NCBI GenBank assembly: GCA_009377795.1
Contig: WHTJ01000002.1
Location: forward strand, 62,001-126,000
DNA from: Propionibacteriales bacterium
GTDB lineage: Bacteria > Actinomycetota > Actinomycetes > Propionibacteriales > Nocardioidaceae
Length of the DNA stretch: 64,000 bases
Reading direction: 5' to 3'
The stretch's first letter is position 1. Each line of letters begins with the position of its first letter. A program made the position numbers and the translations under genes. Below the pieces are notes generated by a model. That model was not told the origin of the DNA and searched no databases. It worked only from the letters and a program-made list of their open reading frames with translations. Shown in pieces: positions 9,076 to 17,848 of the stretch.

Positions 9076-10025
9076 TGCTCGTCCAGGTTGTAGCGCCGGG
9101 AGAGACCGACATAACCGAGCGTCAGCAATGCGTTGAACAGCAGGATCACGACGACGATGGCGAGCGCCTCGTTGGTCTCCAGATCGACGAACGCGGTCTC
9201 GTAGAGCGCAATCGTCAGCGTCCTCGTGGCGTCGACCGGCCCACCTCCGGTGAGCGCGATGATCACACCCAGCGAGGTGAGTGCCTGGTAGCTGAGGAGG
9301 ATCGTGCTCAGGGAGATCTGTGGCGTGATCAACGGGATGGAGATCCGCCATGCCCGCTTCCAGCCGGTCGCGCCGTCGACCTCGGCCGCATCCAGGAGCT
9401 GTGGATCCATCAACTGCAACCCACCGAGGATCAGCAACACGGCGAGCGGCAGGTCGGCCCAGACCTGGGCGAGGATCGACGCCAGCATCGCCAGATTGGG
9501 ATCGGAGAACCAGGCCTGCGCCGGGATGCCGAGGAACTCCAGGAACCGGTTCACCTGGCCGAAGTTCTGGTTGAGGATCAGCCGGAAGATCACGGCGGTG
9601 GCGATGCCGGACACGAGGTAGGGCACGATCGTCACGCCGCGGAGGAACCGCATACCCCCGGTTACCTGGTGGAGCGCGAAACCGAAGACCAGCCCGAGGG
9701 TCATCCCGAGGATCAGCACCCCGAAGACGAAGACGAAGGTCCGGCTCATCGACCAGAGGAACTTGGGATCCTGGAACAGGTCGACGTACTGCTGGAATCC
9801 GACGAAGCGCCCAGGGCCGCCGATGAATTCGGTGTCGTAGAGGCTGCCCCATACCGCGTAAACCACCGGGAATGCCAACAACACGCTGACCGCGAGAATC
9901 GCCGGTGCGGACAGCACGTACGGCGTGGCCTTGCTATGGCCGACCAGGCTGCCGCGGTCCGGGCGTGACGCCGCCCTCTTGGCACGTCGTCGCCTACGCC
10001 GCTCGGTGGCTCTCCTGGTCGTCAC
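9072..10025 (-). CDS. ABC importer permease, MalF-type (importer 1)
   Basis: 317 residues, six transmembrane segments, with a basic N-terminus (RRATERRRRRRAKRAA). The EAA loop reads AAEVDGATGWKRAWRISIPLITP. First gene of the three-gene importer-1 operon. A 105-bp gap separates it from the MFS gene upstream on the same strand. That gap holds two ATACATGATC-type half-sites, so the operon probably has its own regulated promoter and does not rely only on read-through from importer 2. Confidence 0.93.
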   Translation of the reverse strand: MTTRRATERRRRRRAKRAASRPDRGSLVGHSKATPYVLSAPAILAVSVLLAFPVVYAVWGSLYDTEFIGGPGRFVGFQQYVDLFQDPKFLWSMSRTFVFVFGVLILGMTLGLVFGFALHQVTGGMRFLRGVTIVPYLVSGIATAVIFRLILNQNFGQVNRFLEFLGIPAQAWFSDPNLAMLASILAQVWADLPLAVLLILGGLQLMDPQLLDAAEVDGATGWKRAWRISIPLITPQISLSTILLSYQALTSLGVIIALTGGGPVDATRTLTIALYETAFVDLETNEALAIVVVILLFNALLTLGYVGLSRRYNLDEQ

Positions 10026-10080
10026 GGCAACGGGCGCTCCTCGACTGGGCCCTGAGTGTTATCTCATGAGTCGATCAAAC

Positions 10081-10108
10081 ATCGTACATGAAGCGCGATA
10101 CATGATCT
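10081..10108. promoter_or_regulatory. Double operator-like site before importer 1
   Basis: ATCGTACATGA (10081-10091) and GATACATGATC (10098-10108) lie 17 nt apart, with a further AT-rich CGATCACGATAC just after. They are the closest upstream elements to the MalF-type permease start at 10025. They match the ATACATGAT half-site seen before importer 2 (14735) and the 3-hydroxyisobutyrate-dehydrogenase-like gene (34345). Confidence 0.55.
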
Positions 10109-10130
10109 CCACTATTCGATCACGATACGG

Positions 10131-11324
10131 TCACCGCGGACGGACCACGGGAGCGAGCCTCGTGAGCGCGACCGTGGCCACCAGGGCGACCAGGCACGCC
10201 GCACCGAGACTGTAGAAGCCCAGGTCGAATGACCCCGTCTGGTCCTTGCTCACTCCGATGAGATAGGAGAACACCAGAGCACCGATGTTCGCCCAGAAGT
10301 TCCCGAACCCCGTGACCGTACCCGCGGCCTTGGAACCGAGCTCGCGCAGCGGGATCTCGAAGAGCGGCCCGAAGTACGCCTGGATGAACAACGACTGCAC
10401 CGCAACGACAGCGATGATCACCAGCAGGTCGTCCGCGACAACCAGCAGCACGAAGGTGACCGCGAGCACACTCAACGACGTACCGACGATCAGCAGCGGA
10501 CGCTGCAACCGATCCGAGATGTAGCCGCCGACGTAGTTCGACGGTGCCGTCACCGCCGAGCCGATCGCGACGACCAGGCCCGCGATCTCGAGCGGGAACC
10601 CCTTCTCCAGCACGATGTAGCTGGGCAGCCAGAACCGGAGGCCCTGCGTGACGCCCAGACGCACGAACTGCACGACGCCGGTGAGCCACATGACGCGGTA
10701 CCGCAGCAGACGCACCAGCTCGCGCACGCGCGGCCGGTTCGCCTTGGAGTGCGGCACGGGACCGGGTCCACCGATCTTCCAGTACAGAAGGGAGAACCCG
10801 ATACCCGCCGCGGAGAAGATGACGAACAGCGCACGCCAGCCCAGCGGATCGACAAGTACCGGGCCGAGGAGATTCAGCACGATGTTCGAGGAGAAGCCGC
10901 CGGCGATGTACAGCCCCATCGCACTGGCCCGCCGGTCCGGACGGAAGTGTGCGGTGATGAGCACCAATCCGGGTGCGAACACCAGCGAACGGAAGAACCC
11001 GGAGACCAACTGGTTCACGACAAGCAGCTCGTAGGTGTCGATCACCGCCAGCAGCAGCGACACCGCGTTGAGGCCCAGCAGACCGAGGAGGAACAGCCGC
11101 TTGGCGCCGAACCGGTCGGCGAGATAGCCGGACGGGATCTGCATGAACGAGTAGATCAGCGACGCCGCGACGGCGAGCGACCCGGCCTGCGAGAACGTCA
11201 TCGCGATGTCGTCGCGGATCAGCGGCAGGAAGAGCGCGATGCCGCCGAAGGCGAGACCCTGTGTGCTCTGCGCGACGACGATGAGCGCGATGCTGACCCG
11301 GCGGGCCCGGTCGTCCCTCAGCAC
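10131..11324 (-). CDS. MFS transporter
   Basis: 397 residues with twelve predicted membrane helices. The MFS loop-2/3 motif appears as GYLADRFGAKRL (~residues 66-77) and again as GYISDRLQRPLL (~250). GTG start, 4 nt after the stop of the importer-2 permease, so it is the fourth gene of that operon. Having both an ATP-driven importer and an MFS carrier in one transcript suggests either uptake of a second compound or export of a by-product. The direction of transport cannot be told from sequence. Confidence 0.88.
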   Translation of the reverse strand: MLRDDRARRVSIALIVVAQSTQGLAFGGIALFLPLIRDDIAMTFSQAGSLAVAASLIYSFMQIPSGYLADRFGAKRLFLLGLLGLNAVSLLLAVIDTYELLVVNQLVSGFFRSLVFAPGLVLITAHFRPDRRASAMGLYIAGGFSSNIVLNLLGPVLVDPLGWRALFVIFSAAGIGFSLLYWKIGGPGPVPHSKANRPRVRELVRLLRYRVMWLTGVVQFVRLGVTQGLRFWLPSYIVLEKGFPLEIAGLVVAIGSAVTAPSNYVGGYISDRLQRPLLIVGTSLSVLAVTFVLLVVADDLLVIIAVVAVQSLFIQAYFGPLFEIPLRELGSKAAGTVTGFGNFWANIGALVFSYLIGVSKDQTGSFDLGFYSLGAACLVALVATVALTRLAPVVRPR

Positions 11325-11328
11325 CGGC

Positions 11329-12261
11329 TCACTTCACGGAGCCCGTGGTGATACCGGCGACGATGTACTTCTCGATGCGGGTGTAGATGAGGATGAACGG
11401 CACGATGGTCAGTATCGTAAACGCTGCCTCCGCGGGGTAGTTCTGGATCCCCTGGATGCCCTGCATCAGATACAGCTCGTACGGCAGCGTGCGCTTGCCC
11501 GGAGTGGTCGTCAGCACCAGCACGAGAGTGAACTCGTTCCACGCCTCGCGGAACGCGAGCACGCCGATGGTGATCAGCGCGGGTAACGCCAGCGGCAGCA
11601 CGATGTACCGGATCCGTTTGAACATCGACGCCCCGTCGACGTTGGCCGCCTCCTCCAGCTCTCGGGGGATCTGCTGGATGAACCCGACGAGGAGCCACAC
11701 CGCCAACGGCACCAGCATGCCCGAGTAGACGATGACCAGCGTCAACCGCTTGTCGAGCATTCCGGCCGTGACCGCTATCTGGTACAGCGGAATCATCAGG
11801 CCGAGGCTGGGAACGAGCCGCGGCAGCAGGGTGAACAGCAGCAGGAGGTGCCGCCCGCGGAACCCGAATCTCGCGAAGGCGTAGGCCGCGGGTACGGAGA
11901 TCGCGATGGTGAGCGCGGCGGTGCCGAAACCGACGAGCACGCTGTTGAGGAACGCTCCGCGGAAGCCCGGCCGCGCGATCACCTCACGGTAGGCGTCCAG
12001 CCTCGGACTGTCGGGAAGGAGCCCGGGGTCGGCGAACACCTCGCCGCGGGCCTTGAGCGAGATCGACATCGTGATGAGGAACGGCATGACCGTCCACAAC
12101 ACGAGGATGATCAGCGGGATCCAGAGGAGGACCCGCCGCACGCCCCGACCCAGAGGCGATGCCGCAAGACCGCCGATCCGCCGGTCGGGGGGCCCGGAGG
12201 CCCCGTCCCGCGCGACCCGGGTGTCGGTCGCCCGCGTATTATGCCGCGTATTGGTCGCCAT
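11329..12261 (-). CDS. ABC importer permease, MalG-type (importer 2)
   Basis: 310 residues, six transmembrane segments after a polar N-terminus of ~45 residues. EAA loop: EEAANVDGASMFKRIRYIVLPLALP; C-terminus GITTGSVK. The start ATG at 12261 lies 2 nt after the upstream permease stop. Strong paralogy with the importer-1 MalG protein indicates that the two ABC operons arose by duplication, but the gene orders differ (binding protein first here, last in importer 1). Confidence 0.93.
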   Translation of the reverse strand: MATNTRHNTRATDTRVARDGASGPPDRRIGGLAASPLGRGVRRVLLWIPLIILVLWTVMPFLITMSISLKARGEVFADPGLLPDSPRLDAYREVIARPGFRGAFLNSVLVGFGTAALTIAISVPAAYAFARFGFRGRHLLLLFTLLPRLVPSLGLMIPLYQIAVTAGMLDKRLTLVIVYSGMLVPLAVWLLVGFIQQIPRELEEAANVDGASMFKRIRYIVLPLALPALITIGVLAFREAWNEFTLVLVLTTTPGKRTLPYELYLMQGIQGIQNYPAEAAFTILTIVPFILIYTRIEKYIVAGITTGSVK

Positions 12262-12263
12262 GG

Positions 12264-13235
12264 TCACTCCACCGTCCCGTACCGACGTGCGACCGTTACG
12301 TAGACGAGGGTCAGCAGAGCGTTCAGGATGAGGATGAAGGACGCGATCGCCAGGGCCTCGTTCATCTCCAGATCGGTGAACGCCGTGCTGTACATCTCCA
12401 TCGGCAGGGTCTGGGTCGCCTTCAGCGGACCGCCGCCGGTCAGGGCGAGGACCACGCCCAGCCCGGTGAGCGTGGAGTAGCTCAACCACACCGTGCTGAT
12501 CACGATCTGCGGCGAGATCAGCGGGATGGACAGGTGCCAGGCGCGTTTCCATCCGGTCGCGCCGTCGACCCGGGCGGCGTCGAGGTACGACGTGTCGATG
12601 GTCTGCAGACCCGCGAGCAGCAGCAGGATGGTCAGCGGAAGGTCGGTCCACACCTGGCAGAAGATGACGACCACCATCGCCAGCGTCCCGTTGCTGAGCC
12701 AGCCCGGACCGTCGAATCCGAAGAACTCGATCGTCCGGTTGAGGAGTCCGAAGTCGCTGTTGAACACCAGCCGGAACATCACCGCGGCGGCGACGTTCGA
12801 GATGATGTACGGCGCGATCGTGATCGCCCGCAGGAACCGCAGCTGCCGGATCACGCGGTTCAACGCGAACGCGAAGAACAGCCCGAGGATGAGGCCCAGG
12901 ATCAGGCAGCCGAACACGAAGACGGCGGAGCGCACCAGGGCGTGCCAGAACGCCGGGTCGGCGAACATGTCGGAGTAGTTCTCCAGCCCGACGAACTCCT
13001 CCGGCGCGCCGAGGGAGGGCGCCCGGAACAGGCTGTTGTAGAGCCCGTACAGCACCGGATAGGCCAGCAGCAGGCTGACCGTCACGATCGCGGGCGCGGA
13101 GAACAGGTACGGCGCGAGCTTGCTCTGGCCGGCCAGCGTGATGTCGAGCCTCGGCCCCCGCTGCCGTTTCCGCGGAGAGCCAGGCCGCTGTCCCGGGCTG
13201 AGCGACGGTCGGGTGCCGCTGTTCACCACGCTCAC
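12264..13235 (-). CDS. ABC importer permease, MalF-type (importer 2)
   Basis: 323 residues, six transmembrane segments, Pro/Arg-rich cytosolic N-terminus. EAA loop: AARVDGATGWKRAWHLSIPLISP. GTG start 48 nt after the binding-protein stop. It pairs with the MalG-type subunit that follows. As for importer 1, no dedicated nucleotide-binding subunit is encoded nearby. Confidence 0.93.
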   Translation of the reverse strand: MSVVNSGTRPSLSPGQRPGSPRKRQRGPRLDITLAGQSKLAPYLFSAPAIVTVSLLLAYPVLYGLYNSLFRAPSLGAPEEFVGLENYSDMFADPAFWHALVRSAVFVFGCLILGLILGLFFAFALNRVIRQLRFLRAITIAPYIISNVAAAVMFRLVFNSDFGLLNRTIEFFGFDGPGWLSNGTLAMVVVIFCQVWTDLPLTILLLLAGLQTIDTSYLDAARVDGATGWKRAWHLSIPLISPQIVISTVWLSYSTLTGLGVVLALTGGGPLKATQTLPMEMYSTAFTDLEMNEALAIASFILILNALLTLVYVTVARRYGTVE

Positions 13236-13283
13236 ATCGGCACCCTTCCGTCTAAGCGAGATCGTTCACGCCGCACCCTCGCT

Positions 13284-14627
13284 CTACTCCAGGGCGTCCA
13301 GCTGCTCCTGGTACTTGTTCGCGAGCTCCTCAGGCGACGCGTCGGTCCCCTGCACGATCTCGCCCCACAGCTGCTCCAGGATCTCCTCGACCTCTCCGGT
13401 GTTGGGGGCCGCCGGCATCGACTCGGCGCTGAGGTAGTCCTCCTTCAGGTTCTCATCGAAGAACGGGATGATCTCCTGGATCCTCGGATCGTCGAGCGCC
13501 TCGGTCTGACGCATCGGCACCGAGCCGTTGGCCAGGGGCTCGATGAGATTCTCCGTCTCGGCGAGGTACCGGAGCACGAGGCTGGACTCGTAGGGGTCGT
13601 CCGCGTCGACCGTCAGGGCCCAGGTCCGCGGGGCCGTGACCAGCTTGCCGGAGTGGCCCTGACCGCTATCGGCGGGCAGGCTCGTCGTGTCCCACTCGCT
13701 GCCGTACTTGAAGCCCTGCACCTCGTTGAAGTCGCCGGCCGTGGTGATCCCGTCGAAGACCAGCCCGCAGTTCTGCTGGATGAAGCATGCCCTGGTCTCG
13801 GACTCGCCCCAGGAGACCGCCTCGGACGGGATGAGCTCGTCCGCCTGCGCCCGGATGAAGAAGTCGATGACGTAGTGCGCCGCCGGATCGGTCAGGTCGG
13901 GGGTGGCGCCCTCGAACGGCGTGCCGACGGAGTTGAGCATGCTCTTGAGCATGGTGACGCCCTCGCCGGCGAGCGCCTGGATGCTCATCGGCGTCTGGTC
14001 CGGCCGGGCCTGCTTCATCTGGAGCAGCGCGTCGTAGAGGTCGTCGTAGGTCTCGAACGGCGGCTCGACGCCGGCCTCCTCGAACCACGCCTTGTTGAAG
14101 TAGAGGAGGTCGTAGTTCGCGGTGATCGACATCCCGTAGTGCTCGCCGTCGTACTCGGTGTCCTCCCAGGCGAGCGGCATGATCGAGTTGTAGAGCTCGG
14201 GCTCCTCCTCCTCGAACGCCTGCATCTGCTCGTCGATCGGCGCCAGCAGCCCGGCCTCGTAGTACGCGTCCATCAGGAAGGTGTCGTCCTGGATGATGTC
14301 GGGCATCGTCTGCCCGGCCTCGCGCATGCGGAGCAACTGCTGGATGATGTCGTCCTCGGCCTGGACGTCCCAGTTGAGGTTGATGTCTGGGTATTCCTGC
14401 TCGAAGCTCTGGAACTCGTCCGGCGGCACGTAGTAGTCGCGTGACGACCAGACCAGCAGCTCCCCGTCTCCGCCGCCGCCCTCCTCCGAGTCGTCACCGC
14501 CACATGCCGCGGCACCCAGCACCAGCGTCAGCAGGACGGCTCCGGCCTGCATGCCCCGTCGTCGTGCCCCCGCTTTTCCCATGCGGCCGGAGTCTCGCCG
14601 GCCTCCGCCCCGTGCGTGCCTGCGCAT
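13284..14627 (-). CDS. Family-1 ABC extracellular solute-binding lipoprotein (importer 2)
   Basis: 447 residues. The ATG at 14627 is chosen over an ATG seven codons earlier because GGAG sits at good distance before it. Signal peptide with basic N-region, hydrophobic VLLTLVLGAAAC and predicted lipidated Cys42, then an acidic linker. The mature part has the family-1 fold (WSSRDYYVPPDEFQSFEQEYPDINLNWDVQ). Paralogue of the importer-1 lipoprotein: both share a motif of the type EEEEPELYN.I.P..WEDTEYDG. First gene of a four-gene operon (lipoprotein, two permeases, MFS) under the operator site at 14735. Confidence 0.9.
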   Translation of the reverse strand: MRRHARGGGRRDSGRMGKAGARRRGMQAGAVLLTLVLGAAACGGDDSEEGGGGDGELLVWSSRDYYVPPDEFQSFEQEYPDINLNWDVQAEDDIIQQLLRMREAGQTMPDIIQDDTFLMDAYYEAGLLAPIDEQMQAFEEEEPELYNSIMPLAWEDTEYDGEHYGMSITANYDLLYFNKAWFEEAGVEPPFETYDDLYDALLQMKQARPDQTPMSIQALAGEGVTMLKSMLNSVGTPFEGATPDLTDPAAHYVIDFFIRAQADELIPSEAVSWGESETRACFIQQNCGLVFDGITTAGDFNEVQGFKYGSEWDTTSLPADSGQGHSGKLVTAPRTWALTVDADDPYESSLVLRYLAETENLIEPLANGSVPMRQTEALDDPRIQEIIPFFDENLKEDYLSAESMPAAPNTGEVEEILEQLWGEIVQGTDASPEELANKYQEQLDALE

Positions 14628-14734
14628 CTTTGTCTCCGCTCGCTCCATGGGAAGGGCTTCTCGCCGCCTCCACCTGGTTCAGCGTTCTGCGTACAATTCT
14701 CGATCCCCCATGAGTGGTACCGAACAGCAGCACC

Positions 14735-14757
14735 ATACATGAGGCATCATACATCAT
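14735..14757. promoter_or_regulatory. Operator-like double site before importer 2
   Basis: Contains ATACATGA (14736-14743) and CATCATACATCAT (14745-14757), about 110 bp upstream of the lipoprotein start. The ATACATGA and CATCATAC elements recur before importer 1, the 3-hydroxyisobutyrate-dehydrogenase-like gene and the aldo/keto reductase. Likely binding site for the island's GntR-type regulator. Confidence 0.55.
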
Positions 14758-14819
14758 CCACCCCTCCGCCAGACCATTTATGCCGTTGAGATGCATCTGT
14801 GATCCCGCCGCCGCGCGAG

Positions 14820-16946
14820 TTACGCGGGTGCGAGCCGGATCAGGGCGTCGACGACCCGCCAGCGGCCCCCGGAGAACACCACCGGGTTGAGGTCGAGCTC
14901 CTCGATGACGTCGCCGTACGTCGCGGCGATCCGCGAGAGCCGGACCACGAGCTCGGCCAGGGCGCCCGAGTCGGCCGGAGCGGCACCCCGGAACCCGTGC
15001 AGCAGGGCCCGGCCGCGCAGCGAGCCGATCATCCGCCCGGCGTCGTCCGGGCCGAGCGGCGGAAGGCCGACGGACACGTCGTCCATCGCCTCGGCGAGCG
15101 TGCCGCCGGTGCCCACCAGGACCATCGGGCCGAAGGTCGCATCCCGCACGATCCCGAGGATCATCTCGATACCCGGCGAGTACGTCTCGACGAGCATGCC
15201 GTCGATCCGCGCCGCCGGATCGCGTGACGCCACCTCGGCGGTGGTCTCCTCCCACGCCGCGGCGAGCTCCGCCGGTCCGGGAAGGTTCAGCCGTACGCCG
15301 CCGACGTCGGACTTGTGCGGCAGGTCCGCGGACACGACCTTGAGCACGACCGGGTAACCGACTCGCTCCGCGACCACCGTCGCCTCGTCCGCACTGGACG
15401 CCAGGGCGCCGGCGACCGTCTCCAGCCCCATCGCCACGGCCACCCGCATGCTCTCGGCCGCGGTGAGATCGGCGGCGGCGCCCGTCCGCCGGAATCCGGT
15501 CAGCGTGGCTCGCAGCCCGGGATCGTCGGGGGCCGGAGACTCCTCGCGCTCACGGGCACGTCGTACCTCGGCCAGACGTACCAGCCCGCTCAGCGCCCGG
15601 ACCAACGCGTCCACGTCGGTCGTCACCGGCACCCCGGCTCGCCGCAAGATGCGGAGCCCCTCGGCACCCAGGTCGCCGGCGAGCCACAGGTTGGGCAGCG
15701 GCTTGCCGGTCTCCGCGCCCAACGCGGCGAGGTCCCGGGCACGCGCCGGCGTGTGCGCGCTCGGGTGCGGTGTCGATACCGGTACGACGACGTCGTACGC
15801 CGGATCGTCCACGAAGCAACGGACCACCTCGACGTAACGATGCGGCTCGGTGATGATGCCGCCCAGATCGGTGGGGTTGCCGGTCGCGCCGTGCTGGAGG
15901 TACGGCCCGAGACGCCGCCCAAGCTCGTCCGACGGCTGCGGCAACGACAGCCCGGCGTCCACTGCCTTGTCCGCCAGCAGAACCGCCGTACCGCCGGAGT
16001 GGGTCACGATCCCGATCCGGTCGCCGGCGGGCACCGGAGTGCGAGCCATCAGCTCGGCCACGTCGAGCAGCTCGGCGGGGGTCGCGGTGACCGTGATGCC
16101 GAGCGCGTCGAACACCGCGTCGAAACGCCGTACGGATCCGGCGAGCGCACCGGTGTGCGTGCGCATCAGCCGCTGGCCGACATCCGTACGCCCGATTTTG
16201 CACACCACGATGGCTTTCCCGGCGTCCAAAGCGGCACGCGCGGCGGAGACGAACCGGGGACCGTTGCGCACCGTCTCCAGCACCAGCGCGATCGCCCGCA
16301 CGTCCTGGTGTGCGACGAGATACTCGACCACCTCGGCCACCTCGACGTCGGCCTCGTTTCCGGTGGAGACCGAGACCGCGAACCCGCTCCCCCGCTCCGC
16401 GGCGAGATTGTGGAGGTAGCTGCCCGTGCCGCCGCTCTGGGTGACCAGACCGACGGGACCGGTCCGCAGCTCGTCCGCCGGGCGTTCGAGGCAGGTCAGG
16501 AAGCTCAGCACGGTCCCGGCCGACGGGTTGATCACCCCGGCGGAGTTGGGACCGAGCAGCCGGACGCCCTTCGCCCGCGCGACCTGGTGGATCCGGGCCT
16601 GCAGCTCGGCGCCGCTCGCGCCGGCCTCGGCGAACCCTCCGCCGAACAGGATCGCCGCCCCGGCCCCGATATCGCCCGCGGTCCGGACGACGTCCGGAGC
16701 CGCGGCCGCCGGTACGGCGACCACCACGACGTCCGGCGGCTCCGGCAGGTCGGCGAGCGAGCCGAACACCTCGGCGCCGTCGATCTCGGGCAGCTTCGGG
16801 TTGACGCCCCACACCGCTCCGCCGAACCCGAACCGTCGCATGCCGGACAGCACCTTGGCGCCGTGCTTGGACGGGTCGGACGACAGCCCGGCGATCGCCA
16901 CGGATGCGGGCGTCAGCAGCCGGGCAAGGTCCGGCACCGCGGTCAA
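14820..16946 (-). CDS. ADP-forming acyl-CoA synthetase (acetate-CoA ligase family)
   Basis: About 708 residues, the normal length for single-chain NDP-forming acyl-CoA synthetases. Order: CoA-binding Rossmann domain (~10-135, SVAIAGLSSDPSKHG), succinyl-CoA-ligase-like domains (~150-440, with TQSGGTGSYLHNLAAERG and VSTGNEADVEVAEVVEYL), C-terminal ATP-grasp domain (~480-705, YPVVLKVVSADLPHKSDVGGVRLNL). It converts a carboxylic acid, ATP and CoA to acyl-CoA, ADP and Pi, or the reverse. The start is taken at a TTG overlapping the preceding stop (TTGA) with GGGGA upstream; GTG at 16937 is an alternative three codons later. Last gene of the M24/dikinase/CitE operon. Confidence 0.87.
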   Translation of the reverse strand: MTAVPDLARLLTPASVAIAGLSSDPSKHGAKVLSGMRRFGFGGAVWGVNPKLPEIDGAEVFGSLADLPEPPDVVVVAVPAAAAPDVVRTAGDIGAGAAILFGGGFAEAGASGAELQARIHQVARAKGVRLLGPNSAGVINPSAGTVLSFLTCLERPADELRTGPVGLVTQSGGTGSYLHNLAAERGSGFAVSVSTGNEADVEVAEVVEYLVAHQDVRAIALVLETVRNGPRFVSAARAALDAGKAIVVCKIGRTDVGQRLMRTHTGALAGSVRRFDAVFDALGITVTATPAELLDVAELMARTPVPAGDRIGIVTHSGGTAVLLADKAVDAGLSLPQPSDELGRRLGPYLQHGATGNPTDLGGIITEPHRYVEVVRCFVDDPAYDVVVPVSTPHPSAHTPARARDLAALGAETGKPLPNLWLAGDLGAEGLRILRRAGVPVTTDVDALVRALSGLVRLAEVRRAREREESPAPDDPGLRATLTGFRRTGAAADLTAAESMRVAVAMGLETVAGALASSADEATVVAERVGYPVVLKVVSADLPHKSDVGGVRLNLPGPAELAAAWEETTAEVASRDPAARIDGMLVETYSPGIEMILGIVRDATFGPMVLVGTGGTLAEAMDDVSVGLPPLGPDDAGRMIGSLRGRALLHGFRGAAPADSGALAELVVRLSRIAATYGDVIEELDLNPVVFSGGRWRVVDALIRLAPA

Positions 16947-17848
16947 CTCGGCGTCCCCGGGCCGTCCGAGAGGGCCGCACGGGCGAGCACCCGGTTCGCC
17001 CGCCGCACGTTCGCCTTGTCCACCATCATCCCCTCGTACCGGAACGCACCGGTGCCGCTCGCCTGCGCCCGTTCGAAGGCCGCGAGCAGGCCCTCGCTGA
17101 ACGCGACCTCCTCCGCGGTCGGGGTGAACACCTCGTGGATCACCGGCACCTGCCGGGGATGGATCGCCATCTTCGCGCCGTAACCGAGCCGGCGGGCGAG
17201 CCGGCACTCCGCGAGCAGCGCGTCGTCGTCACCGAGGTTCATGAACACCCCGTCGACCGCCCACTCGAGCCCGGCGGCGCGCGCCTCACACAGCAGCTTG
17301 CTGCGTGGGTAGAGCATCGCCTCCCCGGTAGGGGTCCACTGCCCGTCGAGATCGGCCATGAAGTCGCCCTCCTCCCCGCTGGAGAAGGCCAGACCCGCGA
17401 CTCGCGGCGACGCCGAGGCGATGTGGTACGCGAAATGCACCCCGCGGCAGCTCTCCACCAGCGGCAGGACGACGACCGACCCGGGGCCCAGCCCGGCGCG
17501 TTCCTCCCGTACACCCAGGGCCTCGTCGAGCCCCGCCACCTCCGCCGCCGTCTCGGCCTTGGGGAGCACGACGCCGAACAGGCCGTCGGTCACGACCGCG
17601 TCGAGGTCCCGCTCCATCTCCCCGGTGGACGGATGGTTCACCCGGACGAACACCGGGGGGCCGTCGCCGCCGGACAGCGCGGCGGCGACCTGCTCGCGAG
17701 CCGCGGACCGTTGCCCGGGAGCGACCGCGTCCTCGAGGTCGAAGATCAGGCCGTCCGCCCCGGAGCGTTTCGCCTTCTCCATCATGTCGGCGCGGCTGCC
17801 CGGTGAGAACAGCAGGCTCCGCAGTGCCGTGACTGCCGGGGCGATCAT
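16943..17848 (-). CDS. CitE-like lyase (HpcH/HpaI aldolase family), copy 1
   Basis: 301 residues, the length of citrate-lyase beta / malyl-CoA / citramalyl-CoA lyase homologues. LFSPGSRADMMEKAKRSGADGLIFDLEDAV (residues ~12-41) holds the Glu/Asp metal region; FVRVNH (~71) and VLPKAE (~95) are the substrate Arg strand and next barrel strand. GEEGDFMADLDGQWTPTGEAMLYPRSK and the IHPRQV segment are also typical. Such enzymes cleave beta-hydroxyacyl-CoA to acetyl-CoA plus a keto acid. Overlaps its neighbours by 4 bp at the start (ATGA) and ~4 bp at the stop, so it is tightly coupled. Paralogue of the copy at 58510-59424. Confidence 0.9.
   Translation of the reverse strand: MIAPAVTALRSLLFSPGSRADMMEKAKRSGADGLIFDLEDAVAPGQRSAAREQVAAALSGGDGPPVFVRVNHPSTGEMERDLDAVVTDGLFGVVLPKAETAAEVAGLDEALGVREERAGLGPGSVVVLPLVESCRGVHFAYHIASASPRVAGLAFSSGEEGDFMADLDGQWTPTGEAMLYPRSKLLCEARAAGLEWAVDGVFMNLGDDDALLAECRLARRLGYGAKMAIHPRQVPVIHEVFTPTAEEVAFSEGLLAAFERAQASGTGAFRYEGMMVDKANVRRANRVLARAALSDGPGTPS

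Noticed and set aside
8191-9852. An apparent 553-residue permease fusion on the minus strand
   Set aside because: The upstream half is an out-of-frame reading of the MalF-type gene. The MalG-type permease starts at 9075 with an ATGA overlap; the same applies to 11329-12651.
12159-14444. A 760-codon open frame on the plus strand opposite importer 2
   Set aside because: It is antisense to a well-supported lipoprotein and permeases. Its translation is low-complexity Arg/Gln/Asp-rich with no domain. Long antisense frames are expected in GC-rich DNA.
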